This document shows positions 35,939 to 44,563 of a stretch of DNA of 64,000 bases, one piece after another; the stretch's first letter is position 1; each line of letters starts with the position of its first letter. The stretch is from Streptomyces sp. NBC_01224 (lineage in GTDB: Bacteria; Actinomycetota; Actinomycetes; Streptomycetales; Streptomycetaceae): the NCBI RefSeq assembly GCF_036002945.1, contig NZ_CP108529.1, positions 6,381,001 to 6,445,000 of the forward strand, in the 5' to 3' direction. The notes under the pieces are model-generated. The model ran no database searches. It worked only from the letters and a program-made list of their open reading frames with translations, and was not told the origin of the DNA. The position numbers were made by a program, and so were the translations under genes.

Positions 35939-36684
35939 CAGGAATCCGCCTCCACGGAAGGTGCTTCGATGGCCGGGCCGTGCCCCACGCCCAGCAGGCG
36001 ACGTGCCGCTTCCGCATCGCCCAGCAGCTCGGCGGCCGGTCCCTGATGGGCGGTCCGGCCGTCGGCGAGCACCGCACAGTGCTCGGCCAGGCGCCGCACG
36101 ACGGCGAGGTTCTGCTCCACGAGCAGCACCGGCACCGCCTCGGCGGCCCGTTCCAGCACCTGGGCGACCTCGGTGACCACCTTCGGCGCCAGGCCCTTGG
36201 TGGGTTCATCGGCGATGATCAGCCGGTTTCCGTTCAGGAGCGTGCGGCCGATGGCCACCATCTGCTGCTGCCCGCCGGACAATGTGCCCGCCAACTGCTT
36301 TTCCCGGCGCTTCAGTTCGGGGAAGAGCTCATGGACGAGCGGGTACGCGGGCTCGCCCGCGCCGCGCCGCTCCGCCAGGCGCAGATTCTCCGCGACGGTC
36401 AGCCCGGCGAAGATGCCCCGGTCCTCGGGGGCGTAACCGATGCCCAGCCGCACCACGGTGTGGGTGGGCATCGACACGGTCTCCTCGCCGTCCAGCCGCA
36501 CGCTGCCGGTGCGCGGGACGAGGCCGAGGACGCCGCGTACGGTTGTGGTCTTCCCGGCACCGTTGCGGCCGAGGAGCGCGGTCACCCCGTGCCGGGCGAC
36601 GTCCAGGTCCACGCCGTGCAGGATGTGCCGGCCGCCGATCAGGACCCGCAGGTCCCGTACGGCGAGCAGCTTCCCTGTCGTCAC
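35938..36684 (-). CDS. livF: Branched-chain amino acid-type importer ATPase (LivF-like)
   Basis: 248 residues from GTG 36684, overlapping the LivG stop. Walker A GRNGAGKTT, signature LSGGQQQM, Walker B LIIADEPTKGLAP, and the LivF-type YAPEDRGIFAGLTVAENL and VEQNLAVVRRLAEH. One of two ATPases of the importer. Confidence 0.92.
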   Translation of the reverse strand: MTTGKLLAVRDLRVLIGGRHILHGVDLDVARHGVTALLGRNGAGKTTTVRGVLGLVPRTGSVRLDGEETVSMPTHTVVRLGIGYAPEDRGIFAGLTVAENLRLAERRGAGEPAYPLVHELFPELKRREKQLAGTLSGGQQQMVAIGRTLLNGNRLIIADEPTKGLAPKVVTEVAQVLERAAEAVPVLLVEQNLAVVRRLAEHCAVLADGRTAHQGPAAELLGDAEAARRLLGVGHGPAIEAPSVEADS

Positions 36685-37472
36685 AACCCCTCCCCGAGAT
36701 AGGCCTGTTGAACGGTCGGGTCGGCGGTCACCGTCTCCGGGGTGTCCAGTGCCAGCAGCCTTCCGTGGTGCATCACGGCGAGCCGGTCGGCCAGGCCCAG
36801 CAGGACGTCCATGTGGTGTTCGACCATCAGGACGGTGCGGCCCTCGTCCCGGTGCAGGGTGCGGATCAGTTCGGTCAGCGCGGGGACCTCCTCCGCGCTC
36901 ACCCCGGCCATCGGCTCGTCGAGCAGCATCAGCCGCGGCTCGCCCACCAGCAGCACGGCCAGCTCCAGCTTCCGCTTCTCGCCGTGCGACAGCTCGGACG
37001 CCATCGCCTGTGCCCGGTGGCCGAGGCCGGTGCGCTCCAGTACGCCGTTCACCTCGGCGGTGTACGGGGAGGCGCGCCGCCACAGCCGGTACGAGCCGCC
37101 CCGGGCCGCCTGAGCGGCCAGCCGGACGTGGTCGGCCACACTCATCCCGGGCCAGAGGCTGGACGTCTGGAATGTGCGGCCGATGCCGCGCCTCGCCCGT
37201 GCGTGCGCGGGGCGGTCCGTCATGTCCGTACCGTCCAGCGTGATTGTGCCCGACGTGGCCATGGTCAGCCCGCTGATCAGGTTGAACAGAGAGGTCTTGC
37301 CGGCCCCGTTGGGACCGATGAAGGCGAGGAACTCGCCCTCGTGGACGCTCAGCGTGACGTCCTCGACAATCGTCGCTCCGCCGACGCCCCAGCCGAGCCC
37401 GGCCAGTTGAAGCACCGGGGCGGTGTTCCGCGCCCCGCCCGGGCGCTCCGCGGTGGTGTCCGGTGCGGCCAT
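36681..37472 (-). CDS. livG: Branched-chain amino acid-type importer ATPase (LivG-like)
   Basis: 263 residues. Walker A GPNGAGKTS, RGIGRTFQTSSLWPGMSV, a degenerate signature (LSHGEKRKLELA, normal for LivG), Walker B LMLLDEPMAGVS and VEHHMDVLLGLADR. The start lies 3 bp after the binding-protein gene stop. Confidence 0.92.
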   Translation of the reverse strand: MAAPDTTAERPGGARNTAPVLQLAGLGWGVGGATIVEDVTLSVHEGEFLAFIGPNGAGKTSLFNLISGLTMATSGTITLDGTDMTDRPAHARARRGIGRTFQTSSLWPGMSVADHVRLAAQAARGGSYRLWRRASPYTAEVNGVLERTGLGHRAQAMASELSHGEKRKLELAVLLVGEPRLMLLDEPMAGVSAEEVPALTELIRTLHRDEGRTVLMVEHHMDVLLGLADRLAVMHHGRLLALDTPETVTADPTVQQAYLGEGL

Positions 37473-37475
37473 CGG

Positions 37476-38723
37476 TCAGCCCGCCGAGGGCTTGGCGGGC
37501 GGTGCCACCTTGTCCATCGGCTCGGTGCTCACCAGCTCCGGCCGGGCACCGGCGCCCGTCCCCTTGAGTTTCGCGACGAACATCGGCTGGACCAGCGCGT
37601 GGTCCTCGGCACGGACCTGCTCCTTGCCCTTCACCCCGTCGAAGCTCCAGCCCTCGAGGGCCTTGACCATGGCGGCGGAATCGGTGGCGCCGCCCTCCTC
37701 GACGGCGCGCACGACCATCTGCGCCGCGGTGAAGCCGTCAGGGGTGAACAGGTCCGGGGTGCCGCCGGCCTTGGTGACCGAGTCGAGCATGGACTTCTCC
37801 ACGGCGTTGCCGCCGCCCGCGCCGGGGAAGTAGTGCGCCAGGAACGACACCTTGGAACCGGCGTTCCCGAAGATCGGGTACGAGGCCGTTCCGGCGAGAC
37901 CCGTGACGACCTTGCCCGCCCCCAGTACGCCCTGCTGGTCCAGCGCGGTCCACAGCGCCGGTGCGGTGGAGCCGGCCCAGGCGACGAAGACCAGATCGGG
38001 CCCGCCCGCCTTGACCTGCCGGGCGAACGGGGTCAGGTCGGTGGCGCTGGGCGGAGCCAGTACGGAGCCCACCTTCGCGCCCTTGGAGCCGAGGACGGCC
38101 TTCACGGCGGCGACATTGGCCTGGCCGAAGGTGGAGTCCTGGGCCAGCACCGTGACCTTCTTGCCCTTGGCCTCGCCGAGCATCGTCCCGGCCGTGAGAA
38201 TGTCCTGGTAGGACTGTCGGCCCGAGCGGAAGGTGTAGTCGTTGATGCCGGTCACGGCGTCGGTGGCGGCGGGGCCGCTGATGTACAGCACCTTGTTCTG
38301 GGCGGCGAGCGGCGCCATCTGGAGGGCCACCCCGGAATCGGTGGTGCCGGCCAGTACCTTGTAGCCCTTGCCGATCAGGTTCTTGGCCGCGGAGACCGCT
38401 TTGCCCGGGTCGCCCGCGTCGTCCTGCTCGGTGACCTCGATACGGTGCCCGGCGACCTTGCCGGTGCCCTTCGTCGCATAGTCCAGGCCCGCCATGAACC
38501 CGTCGCGGTACTGCTTCCCGTAGTCCGCCAGCAGCCCCGTACGGGAGTAGACCAGGCCCACCTTCACGCTCTGGTCCTTCGCGTCCTTTCCTGACGCGGA
38601 ATCGGCCTCGCCCGCCTTCCCGGCGGCGGTGCACCCGACCAGCAGGAGGCCGGCCGAGGCCAGCGTGACGACGGCGGAGAGAGATCTGTGGTGACGGACG
38701 GTGCCTGTGGCTCTGCGACGCAT
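37476..38723 (-). CDS. Branched-chain amino acid-type binding lipoprotein (LivK-like)
   Basis: 415 residues from ATG 38723, GAGGAG upstream. The lipobox LLLVGC ends the signal. The Leu/Ile/Val-binding fold follows: VKVGLVYSRTGLLADYGKQY, VLAGTTDSGVALQMAPLA, FRSGRQSYQDI, PDLVFVAWAG and the Pro-rich end. First gene of the five-gene importer plus hydrolase operon; it determines which substrate enters. The ligand is not evident. Confidence 0.9.
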   Translation of the reverse strand: MRRRATGTVRHHRSLSAVVTLASAGLLLVGCTAAGKAGEADSASGKDAKDQSVKVGLVYSRTGLLADYGKQYRDGFMAGLDYATKGTGKVAGHRIEVTEQDDAGDPGKAVSAAKNLIGKGYKVLAGTTDSGVALQMAPLAAQNKVLYISGPAATDAVTGINDYTFRSGRQSYQDILTAGTMLGEAKGKKVTVLAQDSTFGQANVAAVKAVLGSKGAKVGSVLAPPSATDLTPFARQVKAGGPDLVFVAWAGSTAPALWTALDQQGVLGAGKVVTGLAGTASYPIFGNAGSKVSFLAHYFPGAGGGNAVEKSMLDSVTKAGGTPDLFTPDGFTAAQMVVRAVEEGGATDSAAMVKALEGWSFDGVKGKEQVRAEDHALVQPMFVAKLKGTGAGARPELVSTEPMDKVAPPAKPSAG

Positions 38724-38858
38724 GGTGACCGGCTCCTCGGCGTATTCATGTGATGTCGCCGAACCGTATGAACACCGTGCCGCCGTCGACATGGTGCAGA
38801 GCGCCCCACCTGACGCGGTGCACATGTGGGGGCCGCACATGGGCCCGGAAAGCCGAAG

Positions 38859-38897
38859 CCGCGCCGGGGAACCGGATCGTACGGTTCCCCGGCGCGG
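38859..38897. terminator. Strong hairpin terminator
   Basis: CCGCGCCGGGGAACCG (38859-38874) and its exact complement (38882-38897) with a 7-base loop, placed 36 bp after the end of the minus-strand DUF4190 gene. Confidence 0.8.
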
Positions 38898-38933
38898 CCG
38901 GTACGCGGTGCGCGGGTCCTGGGCGGTGGCCCG

Positions 38934-39299
38934 TCACATCGCGCTGATGCCCTGGACGGTGGCCACGATGATGCCGAGCACGGCGAACGCGATGCCGACG
39001 CCACCCATCACGATGCCGGCGACCGCCTGGCCGCGGCCGCCGCCCTCGCCCCGGTCGGCCATGCGCCTGGCCGAGATGCCGAGGCACAGCGCGATGATCG
39101 GCAGGATGATCGGGATGAGCACCAGGCCGAGGATGCCGAGCACCATCGAGGCGGTCGCCTTGCCGCTGGGCAGCGCGGCACCACCGGGGTATCCGTAGCC
39201 GGCCGGCGGCTGGGCGCCGTAGCCCGGTACGCCTCCCGGGTATGCGCCCGGGGCCTGCGTCCCCGCCGCGCCGCCTGCACTGCCTGACTGGTCAGCCAT
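38934..39299 (-). CDS. DUF4190-type small membrane protein
   Basis: 121 residues. A Gly/Pro/Tyr-rich cytoplasmic N-terminus (YPGGVPGYGAQPPAGYGYPGG) is followed by two hydrophobic segments, ASMVLGILGLVLIPIILPII and VAGIVMGGVGIAFAVLGIIV, separated by a charged loop (RRMADRGEGGGRG). This is the DUF4190 layout, abundant in Streptomyces; function unknown. Monocistronic, with its own terminator. Confidence 0.82.
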   Translation of the reverse strand: MADQSGSAGGAAGTQAPGAYPGGVPGYGAQPPAGYGYPGGAALPSGKATASMVLGILGLVLIPIILPIIALCLGISARRMADRGEGGGRGQAVAGIVMGGVGIAFAVLGIIVATVQGISAM

Positions 39300-39394
39300 G
39301 TCTTCCTCTCCATCGGTGCTGGTCATGACCATGTTAAGGAGAGGTCTGTGGCCTTTCCGGGCAGAGCGGTGAGGGACGTGTGACGAAAGATCGT

Positions 39395-39454
39395 TCAGGA
39401 CGCGACCCGTCAGGACGCGACCCGTCAGGACGCGACCCGTCAGGACGCGTCCCG
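39395..39454. repeat. Four tandem 15-bp repeats at the end of the TetR gene
   Basis: Three identical units TCAGGACGCGACCCG and a fourth with one change, starting at 39395, 39410, 39425 and 39440. The fourth contains the TetR stop codon; each further unit adds, in the same frame, Arg-Val-Ala-Ser and another stop. Confidence 0.9.
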
Positions 39455-40051
39455 GGGTGCCGTCACGTCGATCAGCCGGCACACGGTCTCGATGTCTATC
39501 TTCACCTGGGCGATCGACGCCCGCCCCGACAGCCAGGTGATCAGCGCCGAGTGCCAGGTGTGCTCGATGACCCGGACCGCGGACAGCTGCTCCGGCGTCG
39601 GGTGCTCCAGGCCCATCGCGTCAAGGATGATCGCCGTCGTGATCCGCGAGACGGTGTCCACCTCCGGGCTGACACTGCGGTCCGCGAAGGTCAGAGCCCG
39701 CACCATCGCATCCGCCAGATGCGGTTCGCGCTGCAGTGCGCGGAACGCCCGCATCAGGGTGTCGGCGACCCGCTGGGCCGCGTCGTCCCCGGCCGGGGGG
39801 CGCTTGTGCAGCGTCGTGTGCATGTGCTGGAGCTGGTCCTGCATGGTGGCGACCAGCAGATGGATCTTGGACGGGAAGTAGCGGTACAGCGTGCCCAGGG
39901 CGACCTCGGCGGCCTCCGCGACCTCACGCATCTGCACCGCCTCGAATCCGCCCCTGCTGGCGAGCTGGGCGCTGGCGTGCAGGATGCGGCGGCGGCGGGC
40001 CTCCTGCCGCTCCGTCAGGGGCGGCGATGCCGGCTTGGCTTCCGCTGTCAT
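39440..40051 (-). CDS. kstR: TetR-family regulator of the KstR type
   Basis: 203 residues from ATG 40051. The DNA-binding helix-turn-helix (about 18-65) reads RILHASAQLASRGGFEAVQM, REVAEAAEVALGTLYRYFPS and KIHLLVATM, the version seen in mycobacterial and rhodococcal KstR. The C-terminal ligand-binding domain continues with HLADAMVRALTFADRSVSPEV and IEHTWHSALITWLSGR. KstR proteins repress steroid-degradation genes and are released by a CoA-activated steroid acid. A KstR-type operator (40214-40227) lies upstream, and a second stands before the acyl-CoA dehydrogenase gene at 59770. The ligand in this organism is inferred. Confidence 0.8.
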   Translation of the reverse strand: MTAEAKPASPPLTERQEARRRRILHASAQLASRGGFEAVQMREVAEAAEVALGTLYRYFPSKIHLLVATMQDQLQHMHTTLHKRPPAGDDAAQRVADTLMRAFRALQREPHLADAMVRALTFADRSVSPEVDTVSRITTAIILDAMGLEHPTPEQLSAVRVIEHTWHSALITWLSGRASIAQVKIDIETVCRLIDVTAPRDAS

Positions 40052-40213
40052 GTGTCCCCATCCATGGCTTCTGTCCCCAACCGGAGGGAGGCGCTCGGTC
40101 TCCCGGCGGCGCACAGCATGCCAGGGTGGCCGGTCGTGGCGCGAATCACCTGATCCGGCCGTTGCGCCGACGCTACCTGCCGGTAGATTCGTAGCTCATT
40201 GAACGATCCAGTC

Positions 40214-40227
40214 TGAAACTTGTTCTA
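40214..40227. promoter_or_regulatory. KstR-type operator
   Basis: TGAAACTTGTTCTA, complement TAGAACAAGTTTCA, fits the AACnnGTT core known for KstR. It lies between the regulator gene and the divergent glycosyltransferase gene, so it may control both. It matches the site at 59715-59728 in 13 of 14 bases. Confidence 0.7.
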
Positions 40228-40281
40228 GATTAGCGTGAGCGGTTACGCTCCGGCGAACACGCAGTGAGAAGGGGGCCGAGT

Positions 40282-41613
40282 GTGACCGCTGAGGCCATAG
40301 AGACGGGCCCCCGCACGGGCAGCGACACGCCGGGCGCCGCCGGCGACCGTCCGTTGCGCATCGCACTCCTCACCTACAAGGGCAACCCGTTCTGCGGCGG
40401 CCAGGGCGTCTACGTACGCCACCTCGGCCGCGAGCTCGCCCGCCTCGGTCACAGCGTCGAAGTGATCGGCGCCCAGCCCTATCCGGCGCTCGACGAGGGC
40501 GTCCCGCTCACCGAGCTGCCGAGCCTGGACCTCTACCGCCAGCCCGACCCCTTCCGTACCCCGAAGCGTGGCGAGTACCGGGACTGGATCGACGCCGCCG
40601 AGGTCGCCACCATGTGGACCGGCGGCTTCCCGGAACCCCTCACCTTCAGCCTGCGCGCCCGACGCCATCTCGCCGCCCGCCGCGGCGAGTTCGACGTCAT
40701 CCACGACAACCAGACCCTTGGATACGGGCTGTTGGCGGACCTCGGTGCCCCGCTCGTCACCACGATCCACCACCCCATCACGGTCGACCGGCAGTTGGAC
40801 CTGGACGCCGCCGAGACCCGTCGCCGGCGCGCATCTGTCCGCCGCTGGTACGCCTTCACCCGCATGCAGAAGCGGGTAGCGCGCCGGCTGCCCTCGGTGC
40901 TCACCGTCTCCGGCTCCTCCAAGCAGGAGATCGTCGACCATCTCGGGGTGCGAGGGGACCGTATCCACGTCGTGCACATCGGCGCGGACACCGACCTGTG
41001 GTCACCCGACCCGTCGGTCGCCGAGGTTCCCGGCCGGATCGTCACCACCTCCAGCGCCGACGTCCCGCTGAAGGGCCTCGTCCACCTCGTCGAGGCGCTC
41101 GCCAAGCTCCGTACCGAGAACCCGCAGGCGCACCTCGTGGTCGTCGGCAAGCGGGCCGAGGACGGGCCGGTCGCGCAGGCCATCGAGCGGCACGGACTCC
41201 GGGACGCCGTCGAGTTCGTCAAGGGCATCAGCGACGCCGAACTCGTCGACCTGGTGCGCAGCGCCCAGATAGCCTGCGTCCCCTCCCTGTACGAAGGCTT
41301 CTCGCTGCCCGCCGCCGAGGCCATGGCCACCGGCACGCCCCTCGTCGCCACCACCGGCGGTGCGATTCCCGAGGTCGCGGGCGCGGACGGCGAGACCTGC
41401 CTGGCCGTCCCACCCGCCGACGCCGGTGCGCTGGCCGAGGCGCTCGCCCGGCTGCTCGGCGACCCGGAACTGCGGTCCCGGCTCGGCGCCGCGGGCCGCG
41501 CCCGGGTGCTCTCCCGGTTCACCTGGAAGCAGGCCGCCATCGGCACCGCCGCCCTCTACCGCGAGGCGATCGCCGCCCGCGCCGGTATCGCGCGCCCCGG
41601 CGACCGTCGTTGA
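40282..41613 (+). CDS. GT4-family glycosyltransferase
   Basis: 443 residues from GTG 40282 with AAGGGGG upstream. GT-B fold: N-terminal LTYKGNPFCGGQGVYVRHLG with the Gly-rich acceptor loop, VIHDNQTLGYGLLADL, and the C-terminal nucleotide-sugar half with LTVSGSSKQEIV, HVVHIGADTDLWSP and the retaining-type PSLYEGFSLPAAEAMATGTP motif carrying the EX7E glutamates. It probably transfers a sugar to a lipid or envelope acceptor at the inner face of the membrane. It is followed, 63 bp later, by a coupled methyltransferase and terpene-cyclase-fold gene; the three look like one pathway. Confidence 0.88.
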   Translation: MTAEAIETGPRTGSDTPGAAGDRPLRIALLTYKGNPFCGGQGVYVRHLGRELARLGHSVEVIGAQPYPALDEGVPLTELPSLDLYRQPDPFRTPKRGEYRDWIDAAEVATMWTGGFPEPLTFSLRARRHLAARRGEFDVIHDNQTLGYGLLADLGAPLVTTIHHPITVDRQLDLDAAETRRRRASVRRWYAFTRMQKRVARRLPSVLTVSGSSKQEIVDHLGVRGDRIHVVHIGADTDLWSPDPSVAEVPGRIVTTSSADVPLKGLVHLVEALAKLRTENPQAHLVVVGKRAEDGPVAQAIERHGLRDAVEFVKGISDAELVDLVRSAQIACVPSLYEGFSLPAAEAMATGTPLVATTGGAIPEVAGADGETCLAVPPADAGALAEALARLLGDPELRSRLGAAGRARVLSRFTWKQAAIGTAALYREAIAARAGIARPGDRR

Positions 41614-41676
41614 CACCGCCGCCCGACCTCGTCGTCCCCGCCCACTGATCCCCCTCGACCGCGAAAGCAGGCATTC

Positions 41677-42444
41677 GTGCTGACCGTGGACTTCACCCGC
41701 TTCCCGCTCGCCGCAGGTGACCGAGTGCTCGACCTGGGCTGCGGCGCCGGACGCCACGCCTTCGAGTGCTACCGGCGCGGCGCCCAGGTCGTGGCACTCG
41801 ACCGGAACGGCGAGGAGATCCGCGAGGTCGCGAAGTGGTTCGCCGCGATGAAGGAGGCCGGGGAGGCCCCCGAGGGCGCCACCGCCACCGCGATGGAGGG
41901 TGACGCGCTCAATCTGCCGTTCCCCGACGAGTCCTTCGACGTCGTGATCATCTCCGAGGTGATGGAGCACATCCCCGACGACAAGGGTGTGCTCGCCGAG
42001 ATGGTCCGGGTCCTCAGGCCCGGCGGCCGGATCGCGATCACCGTGCCGCGCTACGGCCCCGAGAAGGTCTGCTGGACGCTCTCCGACGCGTACCACGAGG
42101 TCGAGGGCGGCCACATCCGCATCTACAGGGCGGACGAACTCCTCGGCAAGATCCGCGGCGCCGGTCTCAAGCCGTACGGCACCCACCACGCCCACGCCCT
42201 GCACTCGCCGTACTGGTGGCTGAAGTGCGCATTCGGGGTGGGCCGCGACGGCAAGGACGCAGCGCTGCCGGTCCGCGCGTACCACAAGCTGCTGGTCTGG
42301 GACATCATGAAGAAGCCGGCCGTCACCCGGGTCGCCGAGCAGCTGCTCAACCCGGTCGTCGGCAAGAGCTTCGTGGCGTACGCGACCAAGCCGCACCTGC
42401 CCGTGGCCGCCGCTGCCGAGGACCTCTCCAAGGCCGAGGCGTGA
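41677..42444 (+). CDS. Class I SAM-dependent methyltransferase
   Basis: 255 residues from GTG 41677 with GAAAGCAGG upstream. SAM-binding motif I VLDLGCGAGRHAFE, motif II VVALDRN, and VVIISEVMEHIPD as the post-I region; LRPGGRIAITVPRYGPE closes the core. The C-terminal third is longer than in minimal enzymes and contains SPYWWLKCAFG. Substrate unknown; the stop overlaps the GTG of the next gene. Confidence 0.87.
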   Translation: MLTVDFTRFPLAAGDRVLDLGCGAGRHAFECYRRGAQVVALDRNGEEIREVAKWFAAMKEAGEAPEGATATAMEGDALNLPFPDESFDVVIISEVMEHIPDDKGVLAEMVRVLRPGGRIAITVPRYGPEKVCWTLSDAYHEVEGGHIRIYRADELLGKIRGAGLKPYGTHHAHALHSPYWWLKCAFGVGRDGKDAALPVRAYHKLLVWDIMKKPAVTRVAEQLLNPVVGKSFVAYATKPHLPVAAAAEDLSKAEA

Positions 42445-43514
42445 CCACTCCCGAGCAGACCGAACACCTCGTCCTGCCCGGAGTCCTCACCGCCGAGCAG
42501 GCCGTCGAGACCGTCGCAGCCCTCCTCGCCGCGCAGTGCGAGGACGGTGCGCTGCCCTGGTTCCGCGGCCACCACCTCGACCCGTGGGACCACACCGAGG
42601 CCGCCATGGCCCTCGACGCGGCCGGCGAGCACGCCGCCGCGGAACGTGCGTACGACTGGCTGGCCCGGCATCAGAACGAGGACGGCTCCTGGTACGCCGC
42701 GTACCACGACGGAGACCCGGAGCAGCCGACCGACCGCGGTCTGGAGACCAACTTCTGCGCGTACGTGGCCGTCGGTGTCTGGCATCACTACCTCGCCACC
42801 GGCGACGACACGTTCGTCGACCGGATGTGGCCGACGGTCTACGCCGCCGTGGAATTCGTGCTCCGGCTCCAGCAGCCCGGCGGCCAGATCGGCTGGAAGC
42901 GCGAAGCCGACGGAACGCCCGTCGAGGACGCGCTGCTGACCGGCTGCTCCTCCATCCACCAGGCGCTGCGCTGCGCACTCGCCATCGCCGAACGGCGCGA
43001 AGAGCCGCAGCCCGACTGGGAGCTGGCGACCGGTGCGCTGGCCCACGCGATCCGCAACCACCCGGAACGCTTCCTGGACAAGAGCCGCTACTCGATGGAC
43101 TGGTACTACCCGGTCCTCGGCGGCGCGGTCACCGGAGCGGCCGCCAAGGAGCGGATGGAGGAGGGCTGGGACCGCTTCGTGGTCCCCGGCCTCGGGGTGC
43201 GCTGTGTGCTGCCCAATCCGTGGGTGACCGGCGGCGAGAGCTGTGAACTCGCCCTGGCGCTCTGGGTGATGGGCGAATCCGACCGGGCGCTGGAGATCCT
43301 CCAGTCCATCCGGCATCTGCGCGCCGACGGCGGCATGTACTGGACTGGGTACGTCTTCGAGGGCAACCGGGCGTTCTGGCCGGAGGAACTCACCACCTGG
43401 ACCGCCGGTTCGCTGCTGCTCGCGGTGGCCGCACTCGGCGGCGACGAGGCGACCACCGAGGTCTTCAGCGGCGAGCACCTGCCGCGCGGGCTGGAACCGG
43501 ACTGCTGCGGCTAG
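42441..43514 (+). CDS. Prenyltransferase/squalene-cyclase-fold (alpha6-barrel) protein
   Basis: 357 residues from GTG 42441 (GTGA overlap). QW-like helical repeats are visible: AAMALDAAGEHAAAERAYDWLARHQNEDGSWY and LRADGGMYWTGYV (cited in part), with conserved HLDPWDHTEAAMAL and SMDWYYPVLGG. This is the alpha-alpha barrel used by terpene cyclases and protein prenyltransferases, also found in glycoside-processing proteins. The DxDD motif of class II cyclases is not evident, so catalysis of cyclisation is doubtful. Coupling with the methyltransferase and glycosyltransferase suggests work on a lipid-linked glycan or isoprenoid. Confidence 0.75.
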   Translation: MTTPEQTEHLVLPGVLTAEQAVETVAALLAAQCEDGALPWFRGHHLDPWDHTEAAMALDAAGEHAAAERAYDWLARHQNEDGSWYAAYHDGDPEQPTDRGLETNFCAYVAVGVWHHYLATGDDTFVDRMWPTVYAAVEFVLRLQQPGGQIGWKREADGTPVEDALLTGCSSIHQALRCALAIAERREEPQPDWELATGALAHAIRNHPERFLDKSRYSMDWYYPVLGGAVTGAAAKERMEEGWDRFVVPGLGVRCVLPNPWVTGGESCELALALWVMGESDRALEILQSIRHLRADGGMYWTGYVFEGNRAFWPEELTTWTAGSLLLAVAALGGDEATTEVFSGEHLPRGLEPDCCG

Positions 43515-43801
43515 TGCCGGATGCGGGCGGCCACCGCGTGACCCACGAAGAGGTAGACGACGGCGGCCAGCCCGTATCCGGAGACCACCCGCGCCCACGC
43601 CTCGTCGAAGGTGAACAGGTCGTACGACCAGCCGGCCAGCCAGCGTGCGGTGTGCTGGACGACATTCACCAGGTCGTTGCCCCGGTTGGCCTCCAGCAGG
43701 TACATCAGGATCCACAAGCCGATGACTAAGGCCATGATGTCGGCCACGACGGCTATGACACGTGCTGCGGTGGTGCTTCTCGTTCCTGTTCGAGGAGACA
43801 T
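43511..43801 (-). CDS. Small two-helix membrane protein
   Basis: 96 residues with membrane segments RVIAVVADIMALVIGLWILMYLL (about 14-36) and GYGLAAVVYLFVGHAVAARI at the end; between them a conserved-looking NDLVNVVQHTARWLAGWSYDLF. The 3-prime end overlaps the convergent upstream operon by 4 bases. Function unknown; similar short proteins are widespread in Streptomyces. Confidence 0.75.
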   Translation of the reverse strand: MSPRTGTRSTTAARVIAVVADIMALVIGLWILMYLLEANRGNDLVNVVQHTARWLAGWSYDLFTFDEAWARVVSGYGLAAVVYLFVGHAVAARIRH

Positions 43802-43952
43802 GGGGTCCGGGTTGCCGTTTTCCGGCGGGAGAAACCCGGACGGCGGCTCCGAGTGGCACGACGCCCGGGGCCGGGCGAGCCTTGCGGAGAGTGCCGAGAG
43901 GCGTCACTCACCGTAAAGATCGCCGTGATGCGCCCGGCCAGGGAGGCCCGCT

Positions 43953-44522
43953 GTGACCAGTTCCGCCGTGAACCGTCCCGTACCGCTCCGCCGTCTGCTC
44001 GTCTCGCTGCTGCTGTCCTGCGCCGTGCTGGTGGGCGCCACCGCGTGCGGCGGCGGCAACGAGAGCAAGACCGCGAGCAGCTCGGCGTCCCCGAGCGGCA
44101 CGTCCTCGGCCGAGGCGCAGAAGTTCGCCAAGACGCGGTTCGTCGCCAACGCGGGGCTCGCGGCCGGTGCGACGTATCAGTGGATCGTGAAGCCCTACCG
44201 TGCGGGCAAGTTCAAGAAGGGCGCGGACGGACGGACGTTCGCTCTGGTCAAGGCCGGGCTCGCGGGCGGCTTCGCCTACAACCGGCTGAAGGCCGCAGTG
44301 GACAACGCCAAGGGCGACCCGCTGCTGTCGAAGGCGGTCGCGCCGCTGACGGCGGGCATCGAATCGCTCAAGGGCCTCGGCAGCAAGCTCCGCAAGGGTG
44401 AGGCGGGCGCGGGCGACATCGGCGCCTTCGAGAGCGTGATCGGCGGCATCAAGGACGCGGGCAAGAGCGCGGGCGCCGAGGTCAAGGACAAGGTGCCCAC
44501 CAGCTCGCAACTCGGCGGATAA
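43953..44522 (+). CDS. Secreted lipoprotein of unknown function
   Basis: 189 residues from GTG 43953 with AGGGAGG upstream. Signal peptide with lipobox VGATAC, then a Ser/Thr-rich linker and an all-helical domain with FVANAGLAAGATYQWIVKP and AGLAGGFAYNRLKAAVDNAK. No catalytic motif. Monocistronic. Confidence 0.78.
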   Translation: MTSSAVNRPVPLRRLLVSLLLSCAVLVGATACGGGNESKTASSSASPSGTSSAEAQKFAKTRFVANAGLAAGATYQWIVKPYRAGKFKKGADGRTFALVKAGLAGGFAYNRLKAAVDNAKGDPLLSKAVAPLTAGIESLKGLGSKLRKGEAGAGDIGAFESVIGGIKDAGKSAGAEVKDKVPTSSQLGG

Positions 44523-44563
44523 CCGATGGGATCCCGGCCCTTGACCTGACTAGGGTGCGTCTC

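Noticed and set aside
36282..38594. A 770-codon plus-strand frame
   Set aside because: Antisense to livF, livG and livK, with no domain signature.
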